NCBI GenBank assembly: GCA_041874725.1
Contig: CP097466.1
Location: forward strand, 1,612,001 to 1,676,000
Length of the DNA stretch: 64,000 nucleotides
Direction of reading: 5' to 3'
Origin: Duganella sp. BuS-21
Lineage (GTDB): Bacteria; Pseudomonadota; Gammaproteobacteria; Burkholderiales; Burkholderiaceae_D
Positions 27,775 through 36,273 of this stretch are shown piece by piece. Under the pieces are notes generated by a model. It was given only the letters and a program-made list of their open reading frames with translations. It was not told the origin of the DNA and ran no database searches. Within the stretch, counting starts at the first letter, position 1. Each line of letters starts with the position of its first letter. Position numbers and translations under genes: made by a program.

Positions 27775-29222
27775 AAGCGCCTCAGGAAGGTCTGCAATCG
27801 CGGGTGGTCTGCGTAGGCTACGTTGAATCGGAACCAGATCGATTCCGGCGCGCGCAGCATGAAGAAATCGCACGGCGAGAGCAGGATGCCGTGCTTGAGC
27901 GCCATGTCGGCGATGATCTTGCCGTTCCATTCAGGCGTCGGCGCATCCTGCCAGCCGGCGCTGACGAACATGCCGCCGCGCGGCCGCGCCAGCAGCGTCA
28001 TGCCGGCGTCGCCCAGGCTGGCCGTGGCGCGTTCGCGACCGGTGTCGAGCTGGGTGGTGAGCTTGTCCACCATGCGCTTGTAGGGGCGCGCGGTGATGGC
28101 ATGGTAAACGGCGCGCTCGTTGATCTCGGAGGTGGTGAGGCCGGCCAGCATCTTCACGCGCAGCAGCTCGGGGATCAGCGAGGCGGAGGCGCTGATGGAA
28201 CCGACGCGCAGCACCGGCGACAGCGTCTTGGAGAAGCTGCCGACACGGATCACGCGCCGCAACCCGTCCATGGCGGCCAGCGAAGCTTCGCCGCGCGGCG
28301 CCAGTTCGCGGTAGATGTCGTCCTCCACCAGCCAGAAGTCGAACTGCTCGGCCAAGGCCAGCAGGCGGTGCGCCTGGGCGGCGCTGAGCGAGGTGCCGAG
28401 CGGATTTTGCAGCACCGTGTTGACGAACATGAGCTTGGGCTGCACCAGCGCCGCCTGCTGCGCCAGCAGATCCAGATCCAGTCCGTGTTCGCCGCGCGGG
28501 ATGCCGACCGCGATGCAGCCGTGGTGGCGGATCAGCGACAGCAGGTTGCTGTAACCCGGATCTTCCACGAACACGGTGTCGCCCGGCTTGGTCAGGGTGC
28601 GCAGCGCCAGGTCGAAGGCATGGGTGGCGCCGTGGGTCAGCAGGATTTGTTCGGCTTCCACCGGGAACAGTTCTTCGCTCAAGGTGGCCGCCATGTGCTG
28701 GCGCAGCGTGGGGAAGCCGAGCGGGTGGCCGTAGCCGCGCAGGCGGTTGGCCGGAATGCGCATGGCCTGGCGCACGGCGTCGAGGATGGTGTCTTCGCCA
28801 TACCACTCGGGCGGCAGCCAGCCGGCGCCCACCGGCAGCGCGTCCGAGACGCCGGAATACAGGTCGGGCGTGAGGGCGTCGATGGCGCTGGGCGTGATGT
28901 GGGCGGCGGCCGGCAACAGCGTGGCCGGCAAGTCCTGGCGCGCCACGAAGTAGCCTGAACCGCGCCGCGAGGACAGCAAGCCCAGGGTCACCAGCCGGTC
29001 GTAGGCTTCCACCACTGTAAAGGTGCTGACGCCATTACACTTGGCGAACTGCCGCACCGACGGCATCTTAGTGCCCACGCGCAACTCACGGCGCTCGACC
29101 ATGGCGCTGATGGCGGCGACGATCTGCTCGACCAGGCTGCCTTTCTGCCGGCGCTCGATCGCCACGCAGGGCCAGCTTCCCGGCCCGGCGGGTTGATCGA
29201 TCACAGGACTTGCTTGTTCCAT
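27762..29222 (-). CDS. MocR-type regulator (GntR HTH fused to aminotransferase-like domain)
   Basis: A 486-residue protein starting at MEQASPVID (29222, with GGAG upstream). Residues about 25-95 form a GntR winged HTH (LVEQIVAAISAMVERRELRVGTKMPSVRQFA..VVEAYDRL). The rest is a fold-type I aminotransferase domain with the PLP-lysine motif VGSFSKTLSP. MocR proteins usually sense amino acids or PLP aldimines. It is divergent from the beta-alanine aminotransferase, so it probably controls that operon, perhaps with beta-alanine as effector (inferred). It overlaps the rutR-like gene. Confidence 0.92.
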   Translation of the reverse strand: MEQASPVIDQPAGPGSWPCVAIERRQKGSLVEQIVAAISAMVERRELRVGTKMPSVRQFAKCNGVSTFTVVEAYDRLVTLGLLSSRRGSGYFVARQDLPATLLPAAAHITPSAIDALTPDLYSGVSDALPVGAGWLPPEWYGEDTILDAVRQAMRIPANRLRGYGHPLGFPTLRQHMAATLSEELFPVEAEQILLTHGATHAFDLALRTLTKPGDTVFVEDPGYSNLLSLIRHHGCIAVGIPRGEHGLDLDLLAQQAALVQPKLMFVNTVLQNPLGTSLSAAQAHRLLALAEQFDFWLVEDDIYRELAPRGEASLAAMDGLRRVIRVGSFSKTLSPVLRVGSISASASLIPELLRVKMLAGLTTSEINERAVYHAITARPYKRMVDKLTTQLDTGRERATASLGDAGMTLLARPRGGMFVSAGWQDAPTPEWNGKIIADMALKHGILLSPCDFFMLRAPESIWFRFNVAYADHPRLQTFLRRLCRQ

Positions 29223-29341
29223 CCTTGACTCCACGCAGCGAAAGTAAAACTGTAGTGTTTTTGTTGCCAGTACGGTTGGACAGTTTGATGAATTGTGTAT
29301 CTGTGCCATAGTTGTTGCGCTGTCTATTATTGCATCATCAT

Positions 29342-29357
29342 TTTGCCAACTGGTAAA
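29342..29357. promoter_or_regulatory. putative RutR operator
   Basis: TTTGCCA-AC-TGGTAAA is a 7-2-7 inverted repeat with one arm mismatch. It agrees with the published RutR-box pattern TTGACCA-NN-TGGTCAA at 11 of 14 fixed positions. It lies 55 nt upstream of the aminotransferase start, in the spacer shared with the MocR gene. Confidence 0.6.
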
Positions 29358-29412
29358 TTTTTTTTACGGTCTGTCAAAAAAATCCGAAAGCAGTTGTTTC
29401 ATAGGAGATGTG

Positions 29413-30729
29413 ATGAACGAGTCCCGACCAGAATCGATGGCGTCTTTCTGGATGCCATTCACCAACAACCGCGATTTCAAGGCCAACCCGCGCCTGCTGG
29501 TGTCGGCGGAAGGCATGTACTACAAGGACGTGGACGGCCGCAGCATCCTGGACGGCACGGCCGGCCTGTGGTGCGTGCCGTGCGGCCACGCCCAGCCGAA
29601 GATCGTCGCCGCCGTGCGCGAGATGGTCGGCCAGCTCGATTTCGCGCCGACCTTCCAGATGGGCCATCCGGCCGCCTTCGACCTCGCCGAAAAGCTGATG
29701 GAGTACACCAACCATCGCTACGGCCATGTGTTCTACACCAACTCCGGTTCGGAGGCGGTGGACACGGCGTTGAAGATCGCGCTGGCGTATCACAAGGCGC
29801 GCGGTGAAGCCAGCCGCACGCGCTTCATCGGCCGCGAACGCGGCTACCACGGCGTCGGCTTCGGCGGCATCTCGGTGGGCGGCATCGCCGGCAACCGCAA
29901 GCCGTATGGCGTGATGCTGCCGGGCGTCGATCACCTGCCGCATACGCACAATCTGGAGAAGAACGCCTACACGCGCGGCGAACCGGAACACGGCGCCAAC
30001 CTGGCCGATGAACTGGAACGCATCGTCGCGCTGCACGACGCCTCGAGCATCGCGGCGGTGATCGTCGAGCCGGTGGCCGGTTCCACCGGGGTGCTGATTC
30101 CCCCTAAAGGCTATTTGAAGCGCCTGCGCGAGCTGTGTACCAAGCACGGCATCCTGCTGATCTTCGATGAAGTGATCACCGGCTTCGGACGTTTGACGAC
30201 GCCGTTCGCCGGCGACTACTTCGACGTCGAGCCGGACATGATGACCACCGCCAAAGGCCTGACCAACGGCACCATTCCAATGGGCGCGGTGTTCAGCAAG
30301 CAGCACATCCACGATGCCTTCATGGATGCGCCGGCCGGGATTGAGCTGTTCCACGGTTACACCTATTCGGGCCATCCGGTGGCTTGCGCCGCTGCGCTGG
30401 CGACGCTGGAAGTCTTTAAAGAGCAGAAGGTCCTGGAGCACGCGGCCGGCATGGCCGAATACTGGGCCGACGCCGTGCATGCGCTGAAAGGCCTGCCGCA
30501 CGTGATCGACATCCGCACCATCGGCCTGATCGCCGGCATCGAGCTGGCGCCGATTGCCGGCAAGCCGGGCGTGCGCGCATTCACCGCCTTCAAGAAAGCC
30601 TTTGAGGACGGCATCCTGATCCGCACCACGGGCGACATCATCGCGCTGTCGCCGCCGCTGGTGCTGGAGAAAAAACACATCGATGAACTGTTTGGAAAAT
30701 TGAAGGATGTGCTGAAAAACTTAGACTGA
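29413..30729 (+). CDS. beta-alanine:pyruvate (omega-amino acid) aminotransferase
   Basis: A 438-residue class III PLP aminotransferase. ATG 29413 follows AGGAG; an in-frame extension to 29293 lacks one and is AT-rich. Motifs: FWMPFTNNRDFKANPRLL (typical of omega-amino acid:pyruvate transaminases), FYTNSGSEAVDTALK, LLIFDEVITGFGRL and TTAKGLTNGTIPMGAVF with the PLP lysine. The predicted reaction is beta-alanine + pyruvate to malonate semialdehyde + alanine. Downstream alanine dehydrogenase and malonate-semialdehyde dehydrogenase would handle the two products. The first step of the uracil pathway is encoded further right. Confidence 0.93.
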   Translation: MNESRPESMASFWMPFTNNRDFKANPRLLVSAEGMYYKDVDGRSILDGTAGLWCVPCGHAQPKIVAAVREMVGQLDFAPTFQMGHPAAFDLAEKLMEYTNHRYGHVFYTNSGSEAVDTALKIALAYHKARGEASRTRFIGRERGYHGVGFGGISVGGIAGNRKPYGVMLPGVDHLPHTHNLEKNAYTRGEPEHGANLADELERIVALHDASSIAAVIVEPVAGSTGVLIPPKGYLKRLRELCTKHGILLIFDEVITGFGRLTTPFAGDYFDVEPDMMTTAKGLTNGTIPMGAVFSKQHIHDAFMDAPAGIELFHGYTYSGHPVACAAALATLEVFKEQKVLEHAAGMAEYWADAVHALKGLPHVIDIRTIGLIAGIELAPIAGKPGVRAFTAFKKAFEDGILIRTTGDIIALSPPLVLEKKHIDELFGKLKDVLKNLD

Positions 30730-30739
30730 GGAGAACACC

Positions 30740-31855
30740 ATGCTGGTAGGCGTCCCAAAAGAGATCAAAAACCAGGAGTCCCGCGTCGGCCTTACCCCGG
30801 CCAGCGTCAAGGAACTCGTTTTGCGTGGTCATCAAGTATTGGTACAACAAAACGCCGGCGCGGCCATCGGCCTGACGGATGCGATGTATGAAGCATCCGG
30901 CGCCACCATCATCGACAACGCGGCCGATATCTTCGCCCGCGCCGACATGATTGTGAAAGTGAAGGAGCCGCAGCCGGAAGAATGCGCGATGCTGCGCCAG
31001 GGACAGATCCTGTACACCTATCTGCACCTGGCGCCGGACCCGGAGCAGACCAAGGCGCTGGTGGCGTCGGGCGCAGTGTGCATCGCCTACGAAACCATCA
31101 CCGGCGCCAACGGCGGCTTGCCGTTGCTGGCGCCGATGAGCGAAGTGGCGGGGCGCATGTCGATCCAGGCCGGCGCGGCGCACCTTGAAAAATCCAAGGG
31201 CGGCATGGGCCTGCTGCTGGGCGGCGTGCCGGGTGTGGCGCCGGGACATATCGCCATCATCGGCGCCGGCGTGGTCGGCACCAATGCCTTGCAAATGGCG
31301 GTGGGCATCGGCGCGCGCGTGACGGTACTGGACAAAAATATCGACCGCCTGCGCCAGCTGGACCTGGTGTACGGCAACCGCATCGCCACCCTGTATTCCA
31401 ACGCCCATTCGATCGAGGAAGCGGTGCTGGATGCGGACCTGGTGATCGGTGGCGTGCTGGTGCCCGGCGCGGCCGCGCCCAAGCTGGTCACCAAGGCCAT
31501 GATCGCGCGCATGAAGCAGGGCGCGGTGGTGGTGGACGTGGCGATCGACCAGGGCGGCTGCTTTGAAACCTCGCACGCGACCACGCACGAGAAGCCGACC
31601 TATGTGGTGGACGGCGTGGTGCACTACTGCGTGGCCAATATGCCGGGCGCGGTGGCGCGCACTTCGACCTTCGCACTGAATAACGCAACGATAGGCCATG
31701 CGGTAGCGCTGGCCGACAAGGGTTGGCAGAAAGCGCTGAAAGCCGATCCGCATCTGAAACACGGTTTGAATGTCTGTCTGGGCCAGGTCAGCTACGAAGC
31801 GGTGGCGCACGGCCTTGGCTATACCTATGTAGACGCGGACAGCCTGCTAGGCTGA
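30740..31855 (+). CDS. ald: alanine dehydrogenase
   Basis: A 371-residue NAD-dependent L-alanine dehydrogenase: VGVPKEIKNQESRVGLTP at the N-terminus, KVKEPQPEE, Rossmann motif IIGAGVVGTNAL, and DVAIDQGGCFETS with the active-site Asp. It starts 10 nt after the aminotransferase. It reoxidises alanine made by transamination to pyruvate + NH3 + NADH, closing the amino-acceptor cycle so that beta-alanine nitrogen leaves as ammonia. Confidence 0.95.
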   Translation: MLVGVPKEIKNQESRVGLTPASVKELVLRGHQVLVQQNAGAAIGLTDAMYEASGATIIDNAADIFARADMIVKVKEPQPEECAMLRQGQILYTYLHLAPDPEQTKALVASGAVCIAYETITGANGGLPLLAPMSEVAGRMSIQAGAAHLEKSKGGMGLLLGGVPGVAPGHIAIIGAGVVGTNALQMAVGIGARVTVLDKNIDRLRQLDLVYGNRIATLYSNAHSIEEAVLDADLVIGGVLVPGAAAPKLVTKAMIARMKQGAVVVDVAIDQGGCFETSHATTHEKPTYVVDGVVHYCVANMPGAVARTSTFALNNATIGHAVALADKGWQKALKADPHLKHGLNVCLGQVSYEAVAHGLGYTYVDADSLLG

Positions 31856-31877
31856 TCCGCCAATTTGAAAGAGCATC

Positions 31878-33371
31878 ATGGATACCATCACCCATTACAT
31901 CAACGGCGTCAACGTCGATACGCAAAGCGGCCGCCATGCCGACGTCTTCAATCCCGCCCTGGGCGAACCGGTAGCCAAAGTGGCCCTGGGCACGGCGGAG
32001 GATGTCGACGCCGCCGTGCGCGCGGCCGAGCAGGCGTTTCCGTCGTGGTCCGCCACGCCGCCGCTGACGCGCGCGCGCGTGCTGTTCAAGTACCTGCAGC
32101 TGTGCCAGCAGCATACCGACGAATTCGCGGCCATGATCACGCGCGAACACGGCAAGACCTTCGCCGATGCGCAGGGCGAGGTGGCGCGCGGTATCGAGAT
32201 GGTGGAATTCGCGGTGGGCATACCGCAGATGCTGAAAGGCGAATTCACCGATCAGATTTCGCGCGGCATCGATGCGTGGTCGATGCGGCAGTCGCTGGGC
32301 GTGGTGGCCGGCATTACGCCGTTCAACTTCCCGGTGATGGTGCCGATGTGGATGTTCCCGGTCGCTATCGCCTGCGGTAACACCTTTATCCTGAAGCCCT
32401 CCGAGCGCGATCCGTCGCCGTCGCTGTTGCATGCGCGGCTGTTGACGGAAGCCGGTTTGCCGGATGGCGTGTTCAATGTGATCCAGGGCGACAAGGTCAC
32501 CGTCGATGCGATCCTCGATCATCCGGTGATTCAGGCGGTGAGCTTTGTCGGTTCGACGCCGATTGCGGAATACATCTACGCGCGCGGCTGCGCGGCGGGC
32601 AAGCGTGTGCAGGCTTTGGGTGGCGCCAAGAACCACATGGTGGTGATGCCGGATGCGGATATGGAGATGACGGTCGATGCGCTGATGGGTGCCGCTTTCG
32701 GCTCCGCCGGCGAGCGTTGCATGGCGATCTCGGTGGTGGTGGCGGTCGGCGATGCGGGCGACAAGATCGTCGATGCACTGGCAAAGCGCACCGCCGCACT
32801 GAAAGTGCGCGACGGTATGGCCGGCGATGCCGAAATGGGACCGGTGGTGAGCAGCGCGGCCAAGCAGCGCATCGAGCGCCTGATCGGCGAAGGCGTAGAG
32901 CAGGGCGCCAAGCTGGTGGTCGATGGGCGCGATCTGAAAGTGCCGGGCCGCGAGAACGGTTTCTTTGTCGGCGGTACTTTGTTCGATCACGTGACGCCGG
33001 ACATGACGATCTACAAGGAAGAAATTTTCGGGCCTGTGCTGTGCATGCTGCGCTCGCCGGATGTGGGCAGCGCGGTGGAACTGATCAACCGCAACGAGTA
33101 CGGCAACGGCGTGGCGATCTACACGCGCGACGGCGGCGTGGCGCGCGAGTTCGTACGGCAGATCCAGGTGGGCATGGTAGGCGTGAACGTGCCGCTGCCG
33201 GTGCCGATGGCGTTCAATAGTTTTGGTGGCTGGAAGCGCAGCCTGTTCGGCGATCATCATGCCTATGGTCCCGAAGGCGTGCGCTTCTACACGCGTCACA
33301 AGGCGGTGATGCAGCGCTGGCCGAATACCGCCAGCGCTGGCGCAGAATTTGCATTCCCTCAGATGAAGTAA
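31878..33371 (+). CDS. mmsA: CoA-acylating (methyl)malonate-semialdehyde dehydrogenase
   Basis: A 497-residue aldehyde dehydrogenase of the MmsA/IolA type: [20 protein letters not shown] start, [19 protein letters not shown], and [11 protein letters not shown] with catalytic Cys281. It oxidises malonate semialdehyde (from uracil) or methylmalonate semialdehyde (from thymine) to acetyl-CoA or propionyl-CoA with loss of CO2. It is third in the aminotransferase-ald-mmsA operon, 22 nt after ald. Confidence 0.95.
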   Translation: MDTITHYINGVNVDTQSGRHADVFNPALGEPVAKVALGTAEDVDAAVRAAEQAFPSWSATPPLTRARVLFKYLQLCQQHTDEFAAMITREHGKTFADAQGEVARGIEMVEFAVGIPQMLKGEFTDQISRGIDAWSMRQSLGVVAGITPFNFPVMVPMWMFPVAIACGNTFILKPSERDPSPSLLHARLLTEAGLPDGVFNVIQGDKVTVDAILDHPVIQAVSFVGSTPIAEYIYARGCAAGKRVQALGGAKNHMVVMPDADMEMTVDALMGAAFGSAGERCMAISVVVAVGDAGDKIVDALAKRTAALKVRDGMAGDAEMGPVVSSAAKQRIERLIGEGVEQGAKLVVDGRDLKVPGRENGFFVGGTLFDHVTPDMTIYKEEIFGPVLCMLRSPDVGSAVELINRNEYGNGVAIYTRDGGVAREFVRQIQVGMVGVNVPLPVPMAFNSFGGWKRSLFGDHHAYGPEGVRFYTRHKAVMQRWPNTASAGAEFAFPQMK

Positions 33372-33379
33372 GTAGCACC

Positions 33380-33442
33380 CGTCATTCCCGCGTAGGCGGG
33401 AATCCATACTCAGCATGGGTTCCCGCTTGCGCGGGAACGACG
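33380..33442. repeat. REP-like palindromic doublet, copy 4 (63 bp, short spacer)
   Basis: Arms ATTCCCGC-GTAG-GCGGGAAT and GTTCCCGC-TTGC-GCGGGAAC are near-complete, but the spacer is only 7 nt (ACTCAGC) in place of 24. This looks like a 17-nt deletion variant. It lies between mmsA and preT and ends 29 nt before the preT start. Confidence 0.85.
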
Positions 33443-33471
33443 ATCAACTCAGCATACGCCAGGAAATGATC

Positions 33472-34839
33472 ATGATCGAATCACTCAGCTACATGCCAAA
33501 ACCGAAAGAGTCCAATGACTCGTTGGCGAAACACTTCACCGACCTGGCGCCGGCGCTGAATGCGCGCCAGGCCGCGATTGAAAGCTCGCGCTGCCTGTAT
33601 TGCTACGACGCGCCATGCACGCGCATCTGCCCATCGGATATCGATGTGGCCAGTTTTATCCGCAATATCCACGACGAAAACATCAACGGCGCCGCCGTCG
33701 GCATCCTGAAGCAGAACATCCTCGGCGGCAGCTGCGCGCGCGTCTGTCCGACCGAAATTCTGTGCGAGGACGCCTGCGTGCGTAATCATGATGCGGAAGG
33801 CCAGCCGGTGAAAATCGGTCTGCTGCAGCGCTACGCCATCGACAATATGAAGCTTGAAGAACACCCGTTCAAGCGCGGGCCGTCGACTGCGAAGAAAATC
33901 GCCGTGGTCGGCGCCGGCCCGGCCGGCCTGTCCTGCGCGCACCGTCTGGCCATGCTGGGCAATGACGTGGTGATTTACGAAGCCAGGGAGAAATCCGGCG
34001 GCCTGAATGAGTACGGCATCGCCAAGTACAAGCTGACCGATAACTTCGCGCAGAAGGAAGTCGATTTCCTGCTGCAGATCGGCGGCATCACCATCAAGCA
34101 CGGGCAGGCGCTGGGCGTAAACGTGCAGCTCAAGGATCTGCACGCGAACTACGACGCCGTATTCCTCGGCCTGGGCCTGGGCGCCAGCAAGCAGATGGGA
34201 TTGACCGGTGAAGATGCGCCCGGCCTGCTGGCTGCGGTGGACTACATCGCCGAACTGCGCCAATCGGATGACTTGAGCAAACTGCCGGTGCCGGCGCGCG
34301 CCATCGTCATCGGCGCGGGCAACACCGCGATTGACATGGCGGTGCAGATCCAGCGCCTGGGCGCGGAAGAGGTCACGCTGGTGTACCGTCGCGGCTTCGA
34401 GGCCATGAGCGCGACCGAGCATGAACAGCACATCGCGAAAGAAAACCAGGTCCGCATGCGCACCTGGGCGCAGCCGCAGCAGGTGCTGCTGGACGACGCG
34501 GGCCGCGTGCGCGGCATGCGCTTTGAAAAAACGGCGGTGATGAATGGCCGCCTTTCCGGCACCGGCGAGACTTTCGAGATTGCGGCGGACGCCATCTTCA
34601 AGGCCATCGGCCAGAGCATGGACGACAAGAGCATCAGCGATCCGCTGGCGAAAACGCTGAAACGCGACGGTGACAAAATCCACGTCGATGATCAGTTCCG
34701 CACCGTCCTGCCGCGCATCTACGCCGGCGGCGACTGTGTGGCGCCCGGGCAGGATCTGACCGTGCAGGCGGTCCAACACGGCAAGCTGGCGGCGCATGCC
34801 ATTCACTTCGATATCAACGGTCTGAAGGAGGCTGCATAA
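33472..34839 (+). CDS. preT: NAD-dependent dihydropyrimidine dehydrogenase, PreT subunit
   Basis: A 455-residue flavoprotein subunit resembling GltD. The N-terminal Fe-S region has CLYCYDAPCTRICPSDID and CARVCPTEILCEDACVR. The FAD site is VVGAGPAGLSCA and the NAD site VIGAGNTAIDMA. ATG 33472 is chosen because AGGA lies 7 nt upstream; ATG 33466 is too close to it. With PreA it reduces uracil and thymine to the 5,6-dihydro bases using NADH. The stop overlaps the preA start by 1 nt. Confidence 0.95.
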   Translation: MIESLSYMPKPKESNDSLAKHFTDLAPALNARQAAIESSRCLYCYDAPCTRICPSDIDVASFIRNIHDENINGAAVGILKQNILGGSCARVCPTEILCEDACVRNHDAEGQPVKIGLLQRYAIDNMKLEEHPFKRGPSTAKKIAVVGAGPAGLSCAHRLAMLGNDVVIYEAREKSGGLNEYGIAKYKLTDNFAQKEVDFLLQIGGITIKHGQALGVNVQLKDLHANYDAVFLGLGLGASKQMGLTGEDAPGLLAAVDYIAELRQSDDLSKLPVPARAIVIGAGNTAIDMAVQIQRLGAEEVTLVYRRGFEAMSATEHEQHIAKENQVRMRTWAQPQQVLLDDAGRVRGMRFEKTAVMNGRLSGTGETFEIAADAIFKAIGQSMDDKSISDPLAKTLKRDGDKIHVDDQFRTVLPRIYAGGDCVAPGQDLTVQAVQHGKLAAHAIHFDINGLKEAA

Positions 34840-36128
34840 TGGCTGACCTGAGCATAGAATTTTGCGGCATCAAATCCATCAATCCGTTCTGGCTGGCCTC
34901 CGCGCCGCCGACGGACAAGGCCTACAACGTGGTGCGCGCATTTGAAGCGGGATGGGGCGGCGTGGTGTGGAAGACGCTGGGCGAAGATCCTGCGGCGGTC
35001 AACGTGTCGTCGCGCTACTCGGCGCACTACGGCAAGAACCGCGAAGTCCTTGGCTTCAACAACATCGAGCTGATTACCGATCGTTCGCTGGAAATCAATC
35101 TGCAGGAAATCACGCAGGTGAAGAAGGATTGGCCGGATCGCGTGATCATCGTGTCGCTGATGCTGCCGTGCGAGGAGCGGCTGTGGGCCGATATCCTGCC
35201 GCTGGTGGAAGCGACCGGCGCCGACGGCATCGAGCTGAATTTCGGCTGCCCGCACGGCATGCCGGAGCGCGGCATGGGCGCGGCGGTGGGCCAGGTGCCG
35301 GAGTACGTGGAAATGGTCACACGCTGGTGCAAGCAGAATACCAGGCTGCCGGTGATTGTGAAGCTGACGCCGAACATCACCGATGTGCGGGCGCCGGCGC
35401 GCGCGGCCAAGGCCGGCGGGGCGGATGCGGTGTCGCTGATTAACACCATCAACTCGATCACGCATCTGGACCTGGATCAGATGGTGGCGTTTCCGATTGT
35501 GGGCGGCGCCAGCACGCACGGCGGTTATTGCGGTTCGGCGGTGAAGCCGATTGCGCTGAACATGGTGGCGGAGATTGCGCGCGATCCGCAGACGGCGGGC
35601 TTGCCGATTTCCGGCATCGGCGGCATCGGCAACTGGCGCGATGCGGCGGAGTTCATGGCGCTGGGCTCGGGCTGCGTGCAGGTCTGCACGGCCGCTATGC
35701 TGCATGGCTTCCGCATCGTTGAAGAGATGAAGGACGGCCTGTCGCGCTGGATGGACGAAAAGGGCTACAAGAGCGTCGGCGAGTTTGTCGGCAAGGCGGT
35801 GCCCAACACCACGGACTGGAAATACCTGAACATGAATTATCAGGTGATCGCGCAGATCAATCAGGACGACTGCATCAAGTGCGGCCGCTGTTATGTGGCG
35901 TGCGAAGATACGTCGCACCAGTCGATCGCGCAGCTGATCGATGCGGCCACCGGCGTGCGCACCTATGAGGTGATCAAGGAGGAGTGCGTTGGGTGTAATC
36001 TGTGCGAGATCACCTGTCCGGTGCAGGGCTGCATTACCATGGTGCCGCAGGATACCGGCAAGCCTTATATGAACTGGACGCAGGATCCACGCAATCCGCG
36101 CGCCGAAAAGGTCGCAGAGACCGCGTGA
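34839..36128 (+). CDS. preA: NAD-dependent dihydropyrimidine dehydrogenase, PreA subunit
   Basis: A 429-residue catalytic subunit with a DHOD-like FMN barrel. The active-site loop NFGCPHGMPERGMG contains the conserved Cys. NPFWLASAPPTDK and GISGIGGIGNWRDA-like segments bind FMN. The C-terminus carries two 4Fe-4S motifs (CIKCGRCYVAC and CVGCNLCEITCPVQGC). It is translationally coupled to preT. It catalyses the committed step of reductive pyrimidine degradation; a hairpin of the GGGTCTGACC type follows. Confidence 0.96.
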   Translation: MADLSIEFCGIKSINPFWLASAPPTDKAYNVVRAFEAGWGGVVWKTLGEDPAAVNVSSRYSAHYGKNREVLGFNNIELITDRSLEINLQEITQVKKDWPDRVIIVSLMLPCEERLWADILPLVEATGADGIELNFGCPHGMPERGMGAAVGQVPEYVEMVTRWCKQNTRLPVIVKLTPNITDVRAPARAAKAGGADAVSLINTINSITHLDLDQMVAFPIVGGASTHGGYCGSAVKPIALNMVAEIARDPQTAGLPISGIGGIGNWRDAAEFMALGSGCVQVCTAAMLHGFRIVEEMKDGLSRWMDEKGYKSVGEFVGKAVPNTTDWKYLNMNYQVIAQINQDDCIKCGRCYVACEDTSHQSIAQLIDAATGVRTYEVIKEECVGCNLCEITCPVQGCITMVPQDTGKPYMNWTQDPRNPRAEKVAETA

Positions 36129-36158
36129 TTGAGCGGCGCTGCCACCCCCAGGCCAGAG

Positions 36159-36187
36159 AGGGTCAGACCCCGCAGGGGTCTGACCCT
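36159..36187. repeat. GGGTCTGACC-type palindromic hairpin, copy 2
   Basis: AGGGTCAGACCCC-GCA-GGGGTCTGACCCT is a perfect 13-bp inverted repeat with a 3-nt loop, 31 nt after preA. There is no T-run, so it may act as an mRNA 3'-end stabiliser and not as an intrinsic terminator. Confidence 0.85.
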
Positions 36188-36273
36188 GGCGGCGCGCAGT
36201 GCGGGGTATAAGCAAGCGTTAAGGTACGAAACTTGCACTGATCGAAGGATATACCAACCCTTTGGAGAACGTC

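Noticed and set aside
36262..36273. Upstream TTG start for the NCS1 permease
   Set aside because: The Shine-Dalgarno GGAG lies inside these codons; TTG 36274 has correct spacing.
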